A DNA stretch of 64,000 nt from Streptomyces liliifuscus (GCF_016598615.1 NZ_CP066831.1:9424001-9488000), one strand, 5' to 3'; counted from the stretch's first letter, positions 39,364 through 47,730 are shown. A program made the numbers and translations. Notes: generated by a model from the sequence alone, not told the origin.

Positions 39364-39558
39364 ATGAAGGACCGCAAGTACACGTCCGCCGCTGACGCCA
39401 TCAAGGCTGCGCAGCAGGGCCTCGCGTGCGAGATCGAGGCGCTCCGGCAGGGCGACCAGGGGCTTGCTACCGGCTGGTCCATCGTCGAGCAGACCGCGTG
39501 GCAGGACTTCCTGGACATCACGGAGGAGAACCACGACCGCAGCAACGGCAAGGGCTGA
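39364..39558 (+). CDS. Hypothetical protein (64 aa)
   Basis: ATG 39364 chosen because GAAGGAG lies 7 bases upstream; GTG 39361 would be too close. A helical protein (SAADAIKAAQQGLACEIEAL) with an acidic end. Function unknown. Confidence 0.58.
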   Translation: MKDRKYTSAADAIKAAQQGLACEIEALRQGDQGLATGWSIVEQTAWQDFLDITEENHDRSNGKG

Positions 39559-39563
39559 ACGTC

Positions 39564-39791
39564 ATGGCCGCGTACACCGTCGCCGAGGCCGCCTACCTGC
39601 AGTACACGGGCGACACCGGCACCGTCGTTGAGGTGAACGTCACCGTCGCCGCGGTGTGCCGCGGCTGCGGCCACGGGACTAGCCGGGTCGTCATGGACGA
39701 GGACGAGCTGGAAGCGGCGCTGGAACCCGCAAGCGTGTGGGCGTCCGGGCACGCCGACGAGTGCGGCGTCCGCCACCTGAGGGCGGTCTGA
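39564..39791 (+). CDS. Hypothetical Cys-containing protein (75 aa)
   Basis: ATG 39564. AVCRGCGHGTSRVVMDEDEL with a later ADECGVRH gives a possible four-ligand zinc site. Overlaps the next gene by one base. Confidence 0.58.
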   Translation: MAAYTVAEAAYLQYTGDTGTVVEVNVTVAAVCRGCGHGTSRVVMDEDELEAALEPASVWASGHADECGVRHLRAV

Positions 39792-39964
39792 TGCCGACCT
39801 GGATCTTCACCGCCACCTCGCGTACCGGCCGGCCCGTCAATCCGATCACCGGGTCGCCGACCGACTCGATCACCGTCTACGACCAGGCCGACCTCGACCG
39901 CCGTGTGGAGGCTGCCCGGACCGACCCGCGCGACCTGGACGTCGACATCCAGCGCATCGCCTAA
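39791..39964 (+). CDS. Small hypothetical protein (57 aa)
   Basis: ATG 39791. A strand-rich peptide (MPTWIFTATSRTGRPVNPIT, DSITVYDQADLDRRVEAAR). Last small gene before the Spd-like membrane protein. Confidence 0.55.
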   Translation: MPTWIFTATSRTGRPVNPITGSPTDSITVYDQADLDRRVEAARTDPRDLDVDIQRIA

Positions 39965-40015
39965 CCCCCCACCGCAAGCTACCCCGTACCCCCACCAAGT
40001 CCTGGAAGGACAGCC

Positions 40016-41353
40016 ATGAGCAGCGGATACGTCTCCTGGGAGGAACGTGACGCCGGTGTAGCCAAGACCAAGGCGGAGACGGCCCGAATCAAGGCCGAGG
40101 CCGACGCTGCCGCGAAGGTCGCCGAGTCTGTCGCCGCCAAGACCGAGACCGACAAGCTCACCGAGCAACTGAAGCAGACCAAGATCCGCAACCAGCTTGC
40201 CGGAGTCCAAGAGGCCGCCAAGGACGACAAGGCGGACCGCAAGGCGCAGCGGCGCGAGAAGCGCGACGAAGACGGCGCCACCTTCAAGATCCTCGTCAAC
40301 GTCGTCATGACGCTCGGCCTGCTTGCCGCACTCCCCGCCCAGATCAGCTACTTCCTCGGCCTGCACCGCAAGGACGACCAGAACCCGGGGCCGGCGTGGA
40401 CGCTCGCGCCGATCCCGTTCTTCCTTGAACTCCTCGCCTGGGTCGGCGTCATGGGTACCCGGTGGGCGCACCGCAAGGGTCTGCCCCGCTGGCCGTTCTG
40501 GCTGATGACTGCCTCGCTCGCCTCGCTCGCCGGCTACATCAACTTCGCGCACGGCGTCACCGAGTACGGGCCGGTCGCCGGCTACGCGCTCGCCGCCACG
40601 TCGGTCATCGGCCCGCTACTGGCGGAGGTCCGCCAGTTCCTGGAGTCGAAGGCCGCCGAGGACGGGCGCGACCTGAAGCAGCGCGCCCACGACCGACGTG
40701 CCGCCCGCGAAGAGGCGAAGACGCAGCGGGAGCGGGAGCAGGTCGAGAAGACCGAGGACGAACGCCGCCGGAAGCTGTTCACGGACGAGTTCGCCGAGTT
40801 CGAGCGGATCATCGCCGCGCATCCGACGGGCGCCATCGACCGGACGTCGGCGTGGGCGCAGGCGTGGGAGACGATGCACGGTCTTCCGCTGTCGGTGACG
40901 GCCGAATCTCTCGCCTCCAGGGAGGCTGCCCGCGAGGCCGTCGAGGCGGTCTGGGAGGACTACGGGCGCAGCCCGGAAAGTGTTGCCGTCGACCTGTGGC
41001 TCGCCGACATCTTCGGCTCGAACCGCGGCGACGACGGACCCACAGGGGCGCCCGCAGGGGACAGCTCTCACGGACCCGCGGGGGGAGGGTCACGGGCCCG
41101 CTCCGCGAAGCGCTCCGAGACGCGTACACCCCTTGGGGGTAAAGGGAAGCGGTCATCCGGCCGACCCGTCGATCCCGACATGGAACGGCCCCTCGAAGAC
41201 GCCGACTTGGAGGCCGTCCGCAAGCTCGCCGAAGCGCTCGGCGGAACCGATCGACTCTCCGCACGCAACGTCCGCGAAGCCGTCGGCTGCCGCACCAAAT
41301 ACGCCATCCGACTCCGCGACGCGGTAAAGGCACGGCCCGACACCAGCGACTGA
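40016..41353 (+). CDS. Spd-like plasmid spread membrane protein
   Basis: A 445-residue protein from ATG 40016 after GGAAGGACAG. A long charged coiled coil (about 10-80) leads to four membrane segments at about 92-215: ILVNVVMTLGLLAALPAQIS, IPFFLELLAWVGVMG, FWLMTASLASLAGYINFAHG and YALAATSVIGPLLA. The C-terminal half is charged, with a basic stretch and a terminal helix-turn-helix-like segment (LSARNVREAVGCRTKYAIRL). This resembles SpdB-type spread proteins encoded next to traB in Streptomyces plasmids, which help plasmids move between compartments of the recipient hypha. Confidence 0.75.
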   Translation: MSSGYVSWEERDAGVAKTKAETARIKAEADAAAKVAESVAAKTETDKLTEQLKQTKIRNQLAGVQEAAKDDKADRKAQRREKRDEDGATFKILVNVVMTLGLLAALPAQISYFLGLHRKDDQNPGPAWTLAPIPFFLELLAWVGVMGTRWAHRKGLPRWPFWLMTASLASLAGYINFAHGVTEYGPVAGYALAATSVIGPLLAEVRQFLESKAAEDGRDLKQRAHDRRAAREEAKTQREREQVEKTEDERRRKLFTDEFAEFERIIAAHPTGAIDRTSAWAQAWETMHGLPLSVTAESLASREAAREAVEAVWEDYGRSPESVAVDLWLADIFGSNRGDDGPTGAPAGDSSHGPAGGGSRARSAKRSETRTPLGGKGKRSSGRPVDPDMERPLEDADLEAVRKLAEALGGTDRLSARNVREAVGCRTKYAIRLRDAVKARPDTSD

Positions 41354-41381
41354 TCCACAACCCTCAACCAGGAGACCAGAA

Positions 41382-41987
41382 ATGAACGCCACCATCCGCC
41401 ACATCGCCGTCTCGGGCAGTGCGCTTGTTGCCCTCCTCGGAGGCGCCGCCGCCATCACCACCGTCACCGCGCAGCCTGCGTCCGCCGCCGACATGGAGAC
41501 CGCCATCAACCGGGCCACCGGAGCTTCGGTGAACATGCCGGACGGGCGCACCCTCCACGTCCGCGGCATGGACGCCGCGTCCTACCGGGCCACCGACGAG
41601 CACACCCGGACCGTGATCCTCGCCGCCGCCAAGTCGGAGGACGACCCGAATATCGGCAACGGGCTCACCCCGGACAACGGATCCGGGGCCGCACTGCAGA
41701 ACCCGAACCAGCCGAGCATCAACGGGCAGGTGCCTGCCAACACGTACAACCCGCAGCAGGTTCAGACGCAGGCGGGCGGCGGGACCATCAGCCTCACCGT
41801 GGCGATCGGCCTGGCCCTGCTCGCCATCGTCATCGTCATGGTCAAGAAGGGGCACGTGAAGTTCGCCCAGGCATTCGCCTGCGTCGCCCTCGGCGTCTAC
41901 CTCGCCCCCACCTTCTTCGGCCCGCTCATCCAGCAGCTCGGCGGATCCGCCGCCACCGGACTCGGCAACGTCTGGGCCGGCTTCTAA
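41382..41987 (+). CDS. Exported membrane protein of the transfer module
   Basis: A 201-residue protein. The N terminus has a signal-type sequence (SGSALVALLGGAAAITTVTA) with a possible cleavage after PASAA. A hydrophilic Asn/Gln/Pro-rich outer region follows, then two membrane segments: TISLTVAIGLALLAIVIVMV and AQAFACVALGVYLAPTFFGP. Position between the Spd-like and TraB-like genes suggests a membrane partner in transfer. No family confirmed. Confidence 0.65.
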   Translation: MNATIRHIAVSGSALVALLGGAAAITTVTAQPASAADMETAINRATGASVNMPDGRTLHVRGMDAASYRATDEHTRTVILAAAKSEDDPNIGNGLTPDNGSGAALQNPNQPSINGQVPANTYNPQQVQTQAGGGTISLTVAIGLALLAIVIVMVKKGHVKFAQAFACVALGVYLAPTFFGPLIQQLGGSAATGLGNVWAGF

Positions 41988-42049
41988 ACCACTCGCCATC
42001 CGGGGCCCGCACGCCGTGGGCCCCGGCCAATCCCAGGAAGGAAAGGCCA

Positions 42050-44305
42050 GTGGCCACCGAGATCCCGCCGCGCCCCGACTACGAACCTGAAGTGGCCGCA
42101 GCCTCGATCGAGCAGGACGAGCCCACCCGCGGCGAGCAGATGAAGACCGCGTTCGCCGTACAGCGCGGCCACGCCACCGCCCGCACGAAGGAATGGCTGG
42201 CCACCGACGACATCGACGACGCCGAGATCATGCAGATCGCGGCCGAACGCAAGCAGCGCAAGCACGACGAGAAGATCGCACGCAACCAAGGCAACGTCGC
42301 CGACCTGCATGCCCGTTTCGCCGTAGCCAAAGCCCAGTTCGAAGACGACGACGAAGGCATCAAGAGCCACAGCGCGCTCGCCAGCTACGCCAGGCGGCTC
42401 AGCGTCGAAGAGTCCAAGCTGCAAGCCCTCCAAGCCCAGCCGGTCATGCCGCCCACCGATCGGGAGATCGCCAACACTCGCACCGGCAAGAAGGCTGGCA
42501 GGGTCGGCCTGCTTGTAGTCGGGAGTCTGGGATCTCTGTCCGCGCTCGGTGCAGCCCTGAGCGAGGCCGTGCAGGGGCAGCCGCTGCTGCTCGGCGCGAT
42601 AGGGGCCGGTGCCACCTGGGGCTGGTACGTGATCTCCCGGCCGTTCGTCAGCGGACAGGCAGGCGAGGCCCCTTTCGCCCTGGCCCCGGCCCTGCCCGCC
42701 ACGTTCCAGGCGGACCCGGCCGGGGGAGCGACGCCGATCGTCGGCGGGAACGTCGTCATGTCCGTCAAGCAGCTGCCCGAAGGCGCCAAGCCGTACCCGA
42801 TCCGGCACGCCCGCACAGCTGACCAGCTCGCCCAGTGCGTGCTGCTTGCGGCGCGGGCCGAGAACGTGCCGATCGTCGAAGTGTCCGACGTGCAGCGGCA
42901 GCCGTGGGGCTGGCAGTGCGTCGTCCGGGTCGGCGAGGGCACCCCTGAGGCGATCATCGAGAAGAGTGGCGACCTGGAGACCAGGTTCGACCTGCCCACG
43001 AATGGCGTCCGGCCGCAGCCGCTGAAGGTCCGCCGCGCCTGCGCGGTACTGCGGCTCGTCGACGGCAACCCGTTCGCCTCCGCTCCAGGCCTGTCCTACC
43101 GCGCCCCCAAGTCCCTGTCGATCCTGGACGCATTCCGTAATGGAACCTCGGTCGGCGGAGACCCGCTGGAGCTGTCCCTGGCCGGCGTCATGGGCCTGTG
43201 GGTGGCGGCCTCGGGCGGTGGCAAGACCGGCATCCTTCAAGCGCTCGCCGAGGGCGTGACAGCCTGCCGCGACAACATCACCATCGACCTCGACCCGTTC
43301 GGCGACGGTCTAGAAGATCTAGGCGACGCCGTCCGGATTACCGCCCGCGCGAACGAGCAGATCGAAGCCGTCCTGCTGTTCTTCCTGGTCATGGCCAAGG
43401 GGCGGGCCCGGCTGCGAGCGAAGCTCGGTATGGGCAAGAAGTGGCAGCCCAGTCCAGAACGACCGGCTGTCACGATCTTCTTCGACGAGCTCCCGAAGGC
43501 CAGCAGCCTGGCCAAGCGTCTGTACAACGACCTGCTGCTCGTCGGCCGCAAGGAGCTGATCGTCGTACAGGCCGCGTCGCAGGGCGGCCAGAGCAGCTAC
43601 CTCGGCGCCAACATCGCTCAGATGGTCGCCCTCAAGGCGGTCGGACCCTGCAAAGTCGAGGACACCCGATCGGTCTTCGGCGACGGTTCCGTCAGGGAGG
43701 GATACCTCCCGCACAAGCTGTCCCCGGCCACCGCCACCGACCCCAAAGACGCTGGCCACATCTTCATCCAGGGTGTCCCCGGCAAGGCCGACGAGCCGAT
43801 CGAGTACGCGATCCACGAGGTGCCGTCCGACGTCCTGCGGAGGCTCGCGCAGGAGCGACTGGAGGCTGGGCTCCTCGACCCAGACCAGGACAGCCTGGAC
43901 GCGATGCGGGGCGTGGACCTGCCCGAGTATGTCGAGCCGGAGTACGACAAGGACGGCGACATCAAGAAGCCGGCCCCGGTCGAACTCCTCACCTGGGAGC
44001 AGCTGTTGAGGCTGTGCGGCGCGCAGCCAGCCGAGCGTGACCCGCTCGAAGACGGTGCTCCACGTCAGGCTGTCGAGGACTCGGTTGCTGTCATGCAGAA
44101 GGCCGACGTCGACCGGATGAAGACGGAGGCGCTCCTGGGCGCGCTCCGCGACTACGACCCGGACACCTATGGGGAGATGGACGCGGACGCGTTGAAGGCG
44201 CTGATGAAGACGGCCGGTGCCGGATCGCCGATCACGCTTGGTCCGATCGGTGAGGAGAAGAATCCGCGCGGCTTCAAGCGTGATCGTCTCCGCCACCTGC
44301 TGTGA
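42050..44305 (+). CDS. TraB/FtsK-type DNA translocase
   Basis: A 751-residue protein from GTG 42050 after GGAAAGG. A charged N-terminal coiled coil precedes two membrane segments (about 150-195, LLVVGSLGSLSALGAALS and LLLGAIGAGATWGWYVIS). The motor has Walker A AASGGGKT (386-393) and Walker B VTIFFDEL (474-481). The C terminus carries a winged-helix-like tail (MKTEALLGALRDYDPDTYGE onward) like the gamma domain by which FtsK and TraB recognise short DNA repeats. Streptomyces TraB moves double-stranded DNA between mycelial cells by itself. Spd-like neighbours support transfer over a segregation role. Confidence 0.83.
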   Translation: MATEIPPRPDYEPEVAAASIEQDEPTRGEQMKTAFAVQRGHATARTKEWLATDDIDDAEIMQIAAERKQRKHDEKIARNQGNVADLHARFAVAKAQFEDDDEGIKSHSALASYARRLSVEESKLQALQAQPVMPPTDREIANTRTGKKAGRVGLLVVGSLGSLSALGAALSEAVQGQPLLLGAIGAGATWGWYVISRPFVSGQAGEAPFALAPALPATFQADPAGGATPIVGGNVVMSVKQLPEGAKPYPIRHARTADQLAQCVLLAARAENVPIVEVSDVQRQPWGWQCVVRVGEGTPEAIIEKSGDLETRFDLPTNGVRPQPLKVRRACAVLRLVDGNPFASAPGLSYRAPKSLSILDAFRNGTSVGGDPLELSLAGVMGLWVAASGGGKTGILQALAEGVTACRDNITIDLDPFGDGLEDLGDAVRITARANEQIEAVLLFFLVMAKGRARLRAKLGMGKKWQPSPERPAVTIFFDELPKASSLAKRLYNDLLLVGRKELIVVQAASQGGQSSYLGANIAQMVALKAVGPCKVEDTRSVFGDGSVREGYLPHKLSPATATDPKDAGHIFIQGVPGKADEPIEYAIHEVPSDVLRRLAQERLEAGLLDPDQDSLDAMRGVDLPEYVEPEYDKDGDIKKPAPVELLTWEQLLRLCGAQPAERDPLEDGAPRQAVEDSVAVMQKADVDRMKTEALLGALRDYDPDTYGEMDADALKALMKTAGAGSPITLGPIGEEKNPRGFKRDRLRHLL

Positions 44306-44327
44306 CCGTTAAGCGTTATATGTCCCA

Positions 44328-44488
44328 CTGATCGGGCCCTGATCGGCCGCGATCCCCACTGAAACCCGCAGGTCAGAGTCGCTCCCGCTGCCGATCTGCT
44401 GCTGATCCGCCACTGCTTCGAGCGGCGCCCGATCAGGCCATCGACGGCACCTGACCTGCGGTTTCTCCAGCCGAGCAACCGCGATCAG
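44328..44488. other. Candidate clt-like locus with CTGATCGG repeats
   Basis: The 221-base non-coding gap after the translocase has CTGATCGG at 44328-44335 and 44339-44346, its reverse complement CCGATCAG at 44429-44436, and near-copies at 44391 (CCGATCTG), 44402 (CTGATCCG) and 44481 (GCGATCAG). The arms CCGCAGGTCAG (44366-44376) and CTGACCTGCGG (44451-44461) form an 11-base inverted repeat around them. TraB proteins act at a clt locus with 8-base repeats, often beside traB. Confidence 0.6.
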
Positions 44489-44526
44489 CAAGAACAAACC
44501 ACATCAAACCGGAAGAGAGATCACTC

Positions 44527-44913
44527 ATGGCAGGCAAGACCTGGAAGCCCGGCGACGCGAAGAAGTTCGCCCGTGACGCCAAGCTCGGCGTCACCTACTA
44601 CACGCGCAACGAGCACGCCCGGAACCTCGGCCCCTACGAGGACACCTACACCTACAGCGAGCACGTCTTCGACTATCGCCGACCGATCACCGGCACCCCC
44701 GCCTCGGGGTCCATGGACGCCGTCCAGCTCTGCCAGAACTTCGGCCCGGTTTACGACCGCCCGCCGGCCGGAGTGCGTCCCCTCGCTGGGCCTGGCCGAC
44801 AGGTCGGCTCGCCGCTCGGCGACGACCACCGCGGGATTCTCGACGAGGACGAGATCCGGGGCCTGGAGAAGCGCGTCGGCGACACCGTCAAGCCATACGG
44901 ACGCCGCGTCTAA
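44527..44913 (+). CDS. Hypothetical protein (128 aa)
   Basis: ATG 44527 follows GGAAGAGAG. A hydrophilic protein with DAKLGVTYYTRNEHARNLGP and YEDTYTYSEHVFDYRRPITG segments, of a type unknown to me. It is the first gene after the putative clt locus. Confidence 0.62.
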   Translation: MAGKTWKPGDAKKFARDAKLGVTYYTRNEHARNLGPYEDTYTYSEHVFDYRRPITGTPASGSMDAVQLCQNFGPVYDRPPAGVRPLAGPGRQVGSPLGDDHRGILDEDEIRGLEKRVGDTVKPYGRRV

Positions 44914-44946
44914 CCCCAACCGACAAGCAGAAACCAAGGAGAGCCC

Positions 44947-45114
44947 ATGGCAGCCAAGTCCGACGCCGTCAACCGCTTCACCGCCGCATGGGAGCGCGGG
45001 GACGACGACGCCATCAACCGGATCACGATCGAGATCACCCAGAGCGGCAATGACGCCGACGTCGTCGCCATGAGCCGCGTCATGGGCGCCACGACCTACG
45101 GCGCCGCCAAGTAG
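44947..45114 (+). CDS. Small hypothetical protein (55 aa)
   Basis: ATG 44947 follows CAAGGAGAG. AAKSDAVNRFTAAWERGDDD then DVVAMSRVMGATTYGAAK. It is helical and ends 9 bases before a repeat structure. Confidence 0.58.
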   Translation: MAAKSDAVNRFTAAWERGDDDAINRITIEITQSGNDADVVAMSRVMGATTYGAAK

Positions 45115-45122
45115 CCAAGCCG

Positions 45123-45159
45123 GGGCGCCCCTTCCGCCTGCCAGCAATCAGGGGCGCCC
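45123..45159. repeat. Two copies of palindromic GGGGCGCCCC
   Basis: GGGGCGCCCC occurs at about 45123-45132 and 45150-45159. Each copy is self-complementary and the two can pair with each other, so the element could fold as a hairpin or two small ones. It follows the gene ending at 45114. Confidence 0.5.
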
Positions 45160-45201
45160 CATCCACCCACCACGCGCATGCGCGCAGGAGGCACCACGAA
45201 C

Positions 45202-45717
45202 ATGACCACGCACGCCCCCGTGCGAGCAACCCCGCCCGTCACCGCCCCCGTTGAACTCGACCTCGAAGCGCGACTCGCCATCGTCGACGCAATCATGGCG
45301 GCCCGTATCGACCGGGCCGGACTCGCCTTCGACATCAACACCGCCTACATCCCCGGCGCCGAAATGCCGGAGATTACGGCGCCCCTGCCGCTCACCCCCA
45401 CCGCAGCGCCCGACCCCTACGCGACGCCGATCGCCGGAATCCTCCACCGGGCCCGCAACCGGATCATGCAGGGCGGATGGTGCCGGGACGCGATCTACGA
45501 CGAGGGCGGCGCGACCTGCCCCATCCGGGCCATCCGACTTGAGGCGGCCAGTCGAGGTCAAGCCGACGACGCGTGCGTGCTGCTCCTCGACGTCATCCGC
45601 GCCGAACTGCCGCACGTCGAAACGATCCCCAGCTGGAACGCCGATCAGGCCAGCGTCGCGCCCGTCCTGCGGTACCTCGAACGCGCCGCCGACCGCGCCC
45701 ACAGGCGCGGCATCTAA
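45202..45717 (+). CDS. DUF6197-like protein
   Basis: A 171-residue protein. ATG 45202 is chosen because AGGAGG lies 11 bases upstream; an upstream ATG at 45178 has no such site. The pattern AGILHRARNRIMQGGWCRDA, TCPIRAIRLEA, and TIPSWNADQASVAPVLRYLE fits the actinobacterial DUF6197 layout, like the protein at 8990-9364. Function unknown. Confidence 0.65.
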   Translation: MTTHAPVRATPPVTAPVELDLEARLAIVDAIMAARIDRAGLAFDINTAYIPGAEMPEITAPLPLTPTAAPDPYATPIAGILHRARNRIMQGGWCRDAIYDEGGATCPIRAIRLEAASRGQADDACVLLLDVIRAELPHVETIPSWNADQASVAPVLRYLERAADRAHRRGI

Positions 45718-45734
45718 AACCGAAAGGAAGCCCC

Positions 45735-45935
45735 GTGTCCAACGGCAAGAAAGACGACGCCATTCGCGCCCTATGGGCAGGCCGCACGGCCGAAGCCGAA
45801 GCGGCAGGACTCCGCTCGGTGGCGTGCGCCGAGGTCGGCTGTCAGGCCACCGACTACTGCCTCGAAGGCGACATCAGCGATCAGCGGCGCGCCACCCGCT
45901 GGGCCAGCAACCACAAACAGCACCTGAAGGGATGA
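45735..45935 (+). CDS. Small hypothetical protein (66 aa)
   Basis: GTG 45735 follows GAAAGGAAG. LRSVACAEVGCQATDYCLEG contains three Cys residues that may bind metal. Overlaps the next gene by ATGA. Confidence 0.55.
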   Translation: MSNGKKDDAIRALWAGRTAEAEAAGLRSVACAEVGCQATDYCLEGDISDQRRATRWASNHKQHLKG

Positions 45936-46138
45936 CCATGGGATTCCGCCGGGAGACCCGCGACGACGACAACCGTCGAACCAACAGCCTCCTCGACGCC
46001 CTCGACCGCGCCAGCGAGATGCGCCCCGACCCCGACGCCGACCTGGACGACTTCGAAACCGTCGTGCTCTTCGGCGTCGGAAACGACCCAACGCAGCCGT
46101 ACCCTCCCGCTGGCCACACCTACCCGAGAAGGGGGTGA
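45932..46138 (+). CDS. Small acidic protein (68 aa)
   Basis: ATG 45932 (ATG 45938 also possible). RRTNSLLDALDRASEMRPDP then DADLDDFETVVLFGVGNDP; a short acidic protein of unknown role. Confidence 0.55.
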   Translation: MTMGFRRETRDDDNRRTNSLLDALDRASEMRPDPDADLDDFETVVLFGVGNDPTQPYPPAGHTYPRRG

Positions 46139-46142
46139 GCCC

Positions 46143-46328
46143 GTGAACGAGTGCCAGAACTGCGGCGCGCCCGGCGGCTACCCGTACTGCAGCGAAGGCT
46201 GCCGCATCGCCGCCAACCCCGAGGACTATCCCGACTACGAAGACGAGCCGACCATCAGCGCCGCCGACTTCGGGCCACTCACCGACATCACCGACCCGTG
46301 GGCATCTGACGCCCGCAACCACCGATAG
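46143..46328 (+). CDS. Zinc-knuckle protein (61 aa)
   Basis: GTG 46143. CQNCGAPGGYPYCSEGCRIA at residues 4-23 is a compact four-Cys zinc knuckle; the rest is acidic. Confidence 0.6.
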   Translation: MNECQNCGAPGGYPYCSEGCRIAANPEDYPDYEDEPTISAADFGPLTDITDPWASDARNHR

Positions 46329-46337
46329 GAGACCGCC

Positions 46338-46553
46338 ATGTGTTCCACCGGACCCACCACCAGCTACGGCTACGAACTGTCCCCCAGCGACGAAGCCGAC
46401 CTTGACGACATCCCCGTCTGCTGCGGCGACGACATGGATGGTGCCAAGACAGCCCGAGGTGGCATCGACTACACGTGCGGCCGATGCGGCACCGTCCTGG
46501 AGATCAGCAAGAGCGGGCTCGTCGACGACATCCGCGAGAAGACTGCCGCCTGA
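46338..46553 (+). CDS. Zinc-ribbon-like protein (71 aa)
   Basis: ATG 46338 follows ATAGGAGACC. VCCGDDMDGAKTARGGIDYT then CGRCGTVLE form a four-Cys ribbon. Last gene of the plasmid-like plus-strand operon. Confidence 0.6.
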   Translation: MCSTGPTTSYGYELSPSDEADLDDIPVCCGDDMDGAKTARGGIDYTCGRCGTVLEISKSGLVDDIREKTAA

Positions 46554-46745
46554 TCAGCGCACGGAAGGGCCCCGGCCATCCTCGGCCGGGGCCTTCGTCG
46601 TGCACGGTACAGCCCGGGCCATCCACCTGTTGTCGGTGAGTAGCCGCGGTTCCATGCGGGTCACCAGCCCCAGCGTGTGCAGCAACTCCAGCCCGGCCGC
46701 GCACTCCTGCTCCGTGTCCGCCTGCACCGCGAAACGTAACGCCAT
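46554..46745 (-). CDS. Small hypothetical protein (63 aa)
   Basis: ATG 46745. ALRFAVQADTEQECAAGLEL and LHTLGLVTRMEPRLLTDNRW look like a small folded alpha/beta peptide. Its 3' end crosses the hairpin at 46568, which weakens the call or moves its true end. Confidence 0.5.
   Translation of the reverse strand: MALRFAVQADTEQECAAGLELLHTLGLVTRMEPRLLTDNRWMARAVPCTTKAPAEDGRGPSVR
46568..46593. terminator. Perfect 10-bp terminator hairpin
   Basis: GGCCCCGGCC (46568-46577) pairs with GGCCGGGGCC (46584-46593), flanked by AAG and TTC. It closes the plasmid-like operon at 46553 and could serve both strands. Confidence 0.7.
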
Positions 46746-46797
46746 GACGGCAGTGTGCCCGGGCCGGTGGGGGAGGCGGGGCGGTTTGCGGGAAGCG

Positions 46798-47106
46798 CTA
46801 CGGCCGCCACGCCTCGTCGTAACCGCGGACCCCAGCGTGTTCCCAGGCGAGGAGCCGCAGCTGCATGTCGGCGATCCGGCCGGTCGGCCCGGCCGTACCC
46901 AGGTAGGGGGCCACCGTCTCGTCTAGGAACCGAACACGGGTCTCGGCGGCGTGGACCCTGCCGAAGTTCGCGGCCTGACCCGGCGGCACGTCGAGGCCCG
47001 GGATCTGGCCCGTGGCCGCCAAGTTCTCCATCCTTCGGGCCAGGTCGACGCTGTCGGCGTACTGCCGGCGCAGGAAGTCGACGATTGCGGCCTGGTCCGG
47101 GGTCAC
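46798..47106 (-). CDS. DUF6221-like protein
   Basis: A 102-residue protein from GTG 47106. The opening DQAAIVDFLRRQYADSVDLA, a central VHAAETRVRFLDE and the ending LRLLAWEHAGVRGYDEAWRP fit the helical DUF6221-type proteins common in Streptomyces and their phages. It is coupled to the upstream gene by a GTGA-type overlap. Function unknown. Confidence 0.62.
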   Translation of the reverse strand: MTPDQAAIVDFLRRQYADSVDLARRMENLAATGQIPGLDVPPGQAANFGRVHAAETRVRFLDETVAPYLGTAGPTGRIADMQLRLLAWEHAGVRGYDEAWRP

Positions 47107-47315
47107 TCGGCATCTCCAGCCGGGATGCCCAGCCGGAAGGCGCGGGTGTTCATCGGCATACCCATGAAGGACTGCACCACATTCCTGGTCGCGCCTTCCG
47201 GGACGGGCGGCAGCTCGCGGCCGGGTTCGAACGCGCCGACCATGACAACACGGTAGGCGTCGGGGTCTGAGAAGACGTCGAGGACGATATCGATCCGGTC
47301 CCGGTCGCCGATCAT
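47103..47315 (-). CDS. Small hypothetical protein (70 aa)
   Basis: ATG 47315 in an overlap with the gene upstream. DRIDIVLDVFSDPDAYRVVM then EGATRNVVQSFMGMPMNTR; a small alpha/beta peptide of unknown function. Confidence 0.58.
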   Translation of the reverse strand: MIGDRDRIDIVLDVFSDPDAYRVVMVGAFEPGRELPPVPEGATRNVVQSFMGMPMNTRAFRLGIPAGDAE

Positions 47316-47602
47316 TTGTCCTCCCCGGGCTGGATCTTCTTCAGTCGTTCGGCCCGTTCGCGATAGCGCTCGTCAGGCTCAATGCCCGCCGTCCGGGCGA
47401 GCTTTCGGACGTGCGCCCCGGTCCAGCCAGACGCCTTGGCGACCTCGGTTGGCTTCAGGTGGCCTTCACGTAGGGCGGTGAGGACGAGGTCTTTCAACTC
47501 GTCGCCGGACTTCTTGAGGCGGTCGGCGTCGCGCTGGCGGCGGTGGCCGGCTGCGGCGATGTCCTCCAGGGAGGGCGGCTCGGCGGGCGGGGTCGGATTC
47601 AT
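47312..47602 (-). CDS. Helix-turn-helix regulator
   Basis: A 96-residue protein from ATG 47602. A charged helix (RQRDADRLKKSGDELKDLVL) precedes a helix-turn-helix, LKPTEVAKASGWTGAHVRKL. It starts 14 bases from a CGCAAC-AGG-GTTGCG palindrome, consistent with self-regulation, and is first of a three- or four-gene minus-strand operon. Confidence 0.7.
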   Translation of the reverse strand: MNPTPPAEPPSLEDIAAAGHRRQRDADRLKKSGDELKDLVLTALREGHLKPTEVAKASGWTGAHVRKLARTAGIEPDERYRERAERLKKIQPGEDK

Positions 47603-47615
47603 GGCACCAATGTAT

Positions 47616-47696
47616 CGCAACAGGGTTGCGGTGCCTATGCCTCAGGGGTAGTGTCTGAGTCATCGCCAGCGCAACCGATGATCGCTAGTAGGTTGT
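47616..47696. promoter_or_regulatory. Divergent regulatory region with CGCAAC palindrome
   Basis: CGCAAC (47616-47621) and GTTGCG (47625-47630) flank AGG. Further half-sites are CGCAACC at 47670 and GGTTGT at 47691-47696. The region lies between the genes at 47602 (-) and 47731 (+). Confidence 0.55.
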
Positions 47697-47730
47697 TATG
47701 GCGGAACGCGAACTACCAAGGGGGAACCGC

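Noticed and set aside
44938..45114. Toxin-antitoxin function for the small gene at 44947-45114
   Set aside because: No partner, no DNA-binding motif and no typical overlap; annotated as hypothetical.
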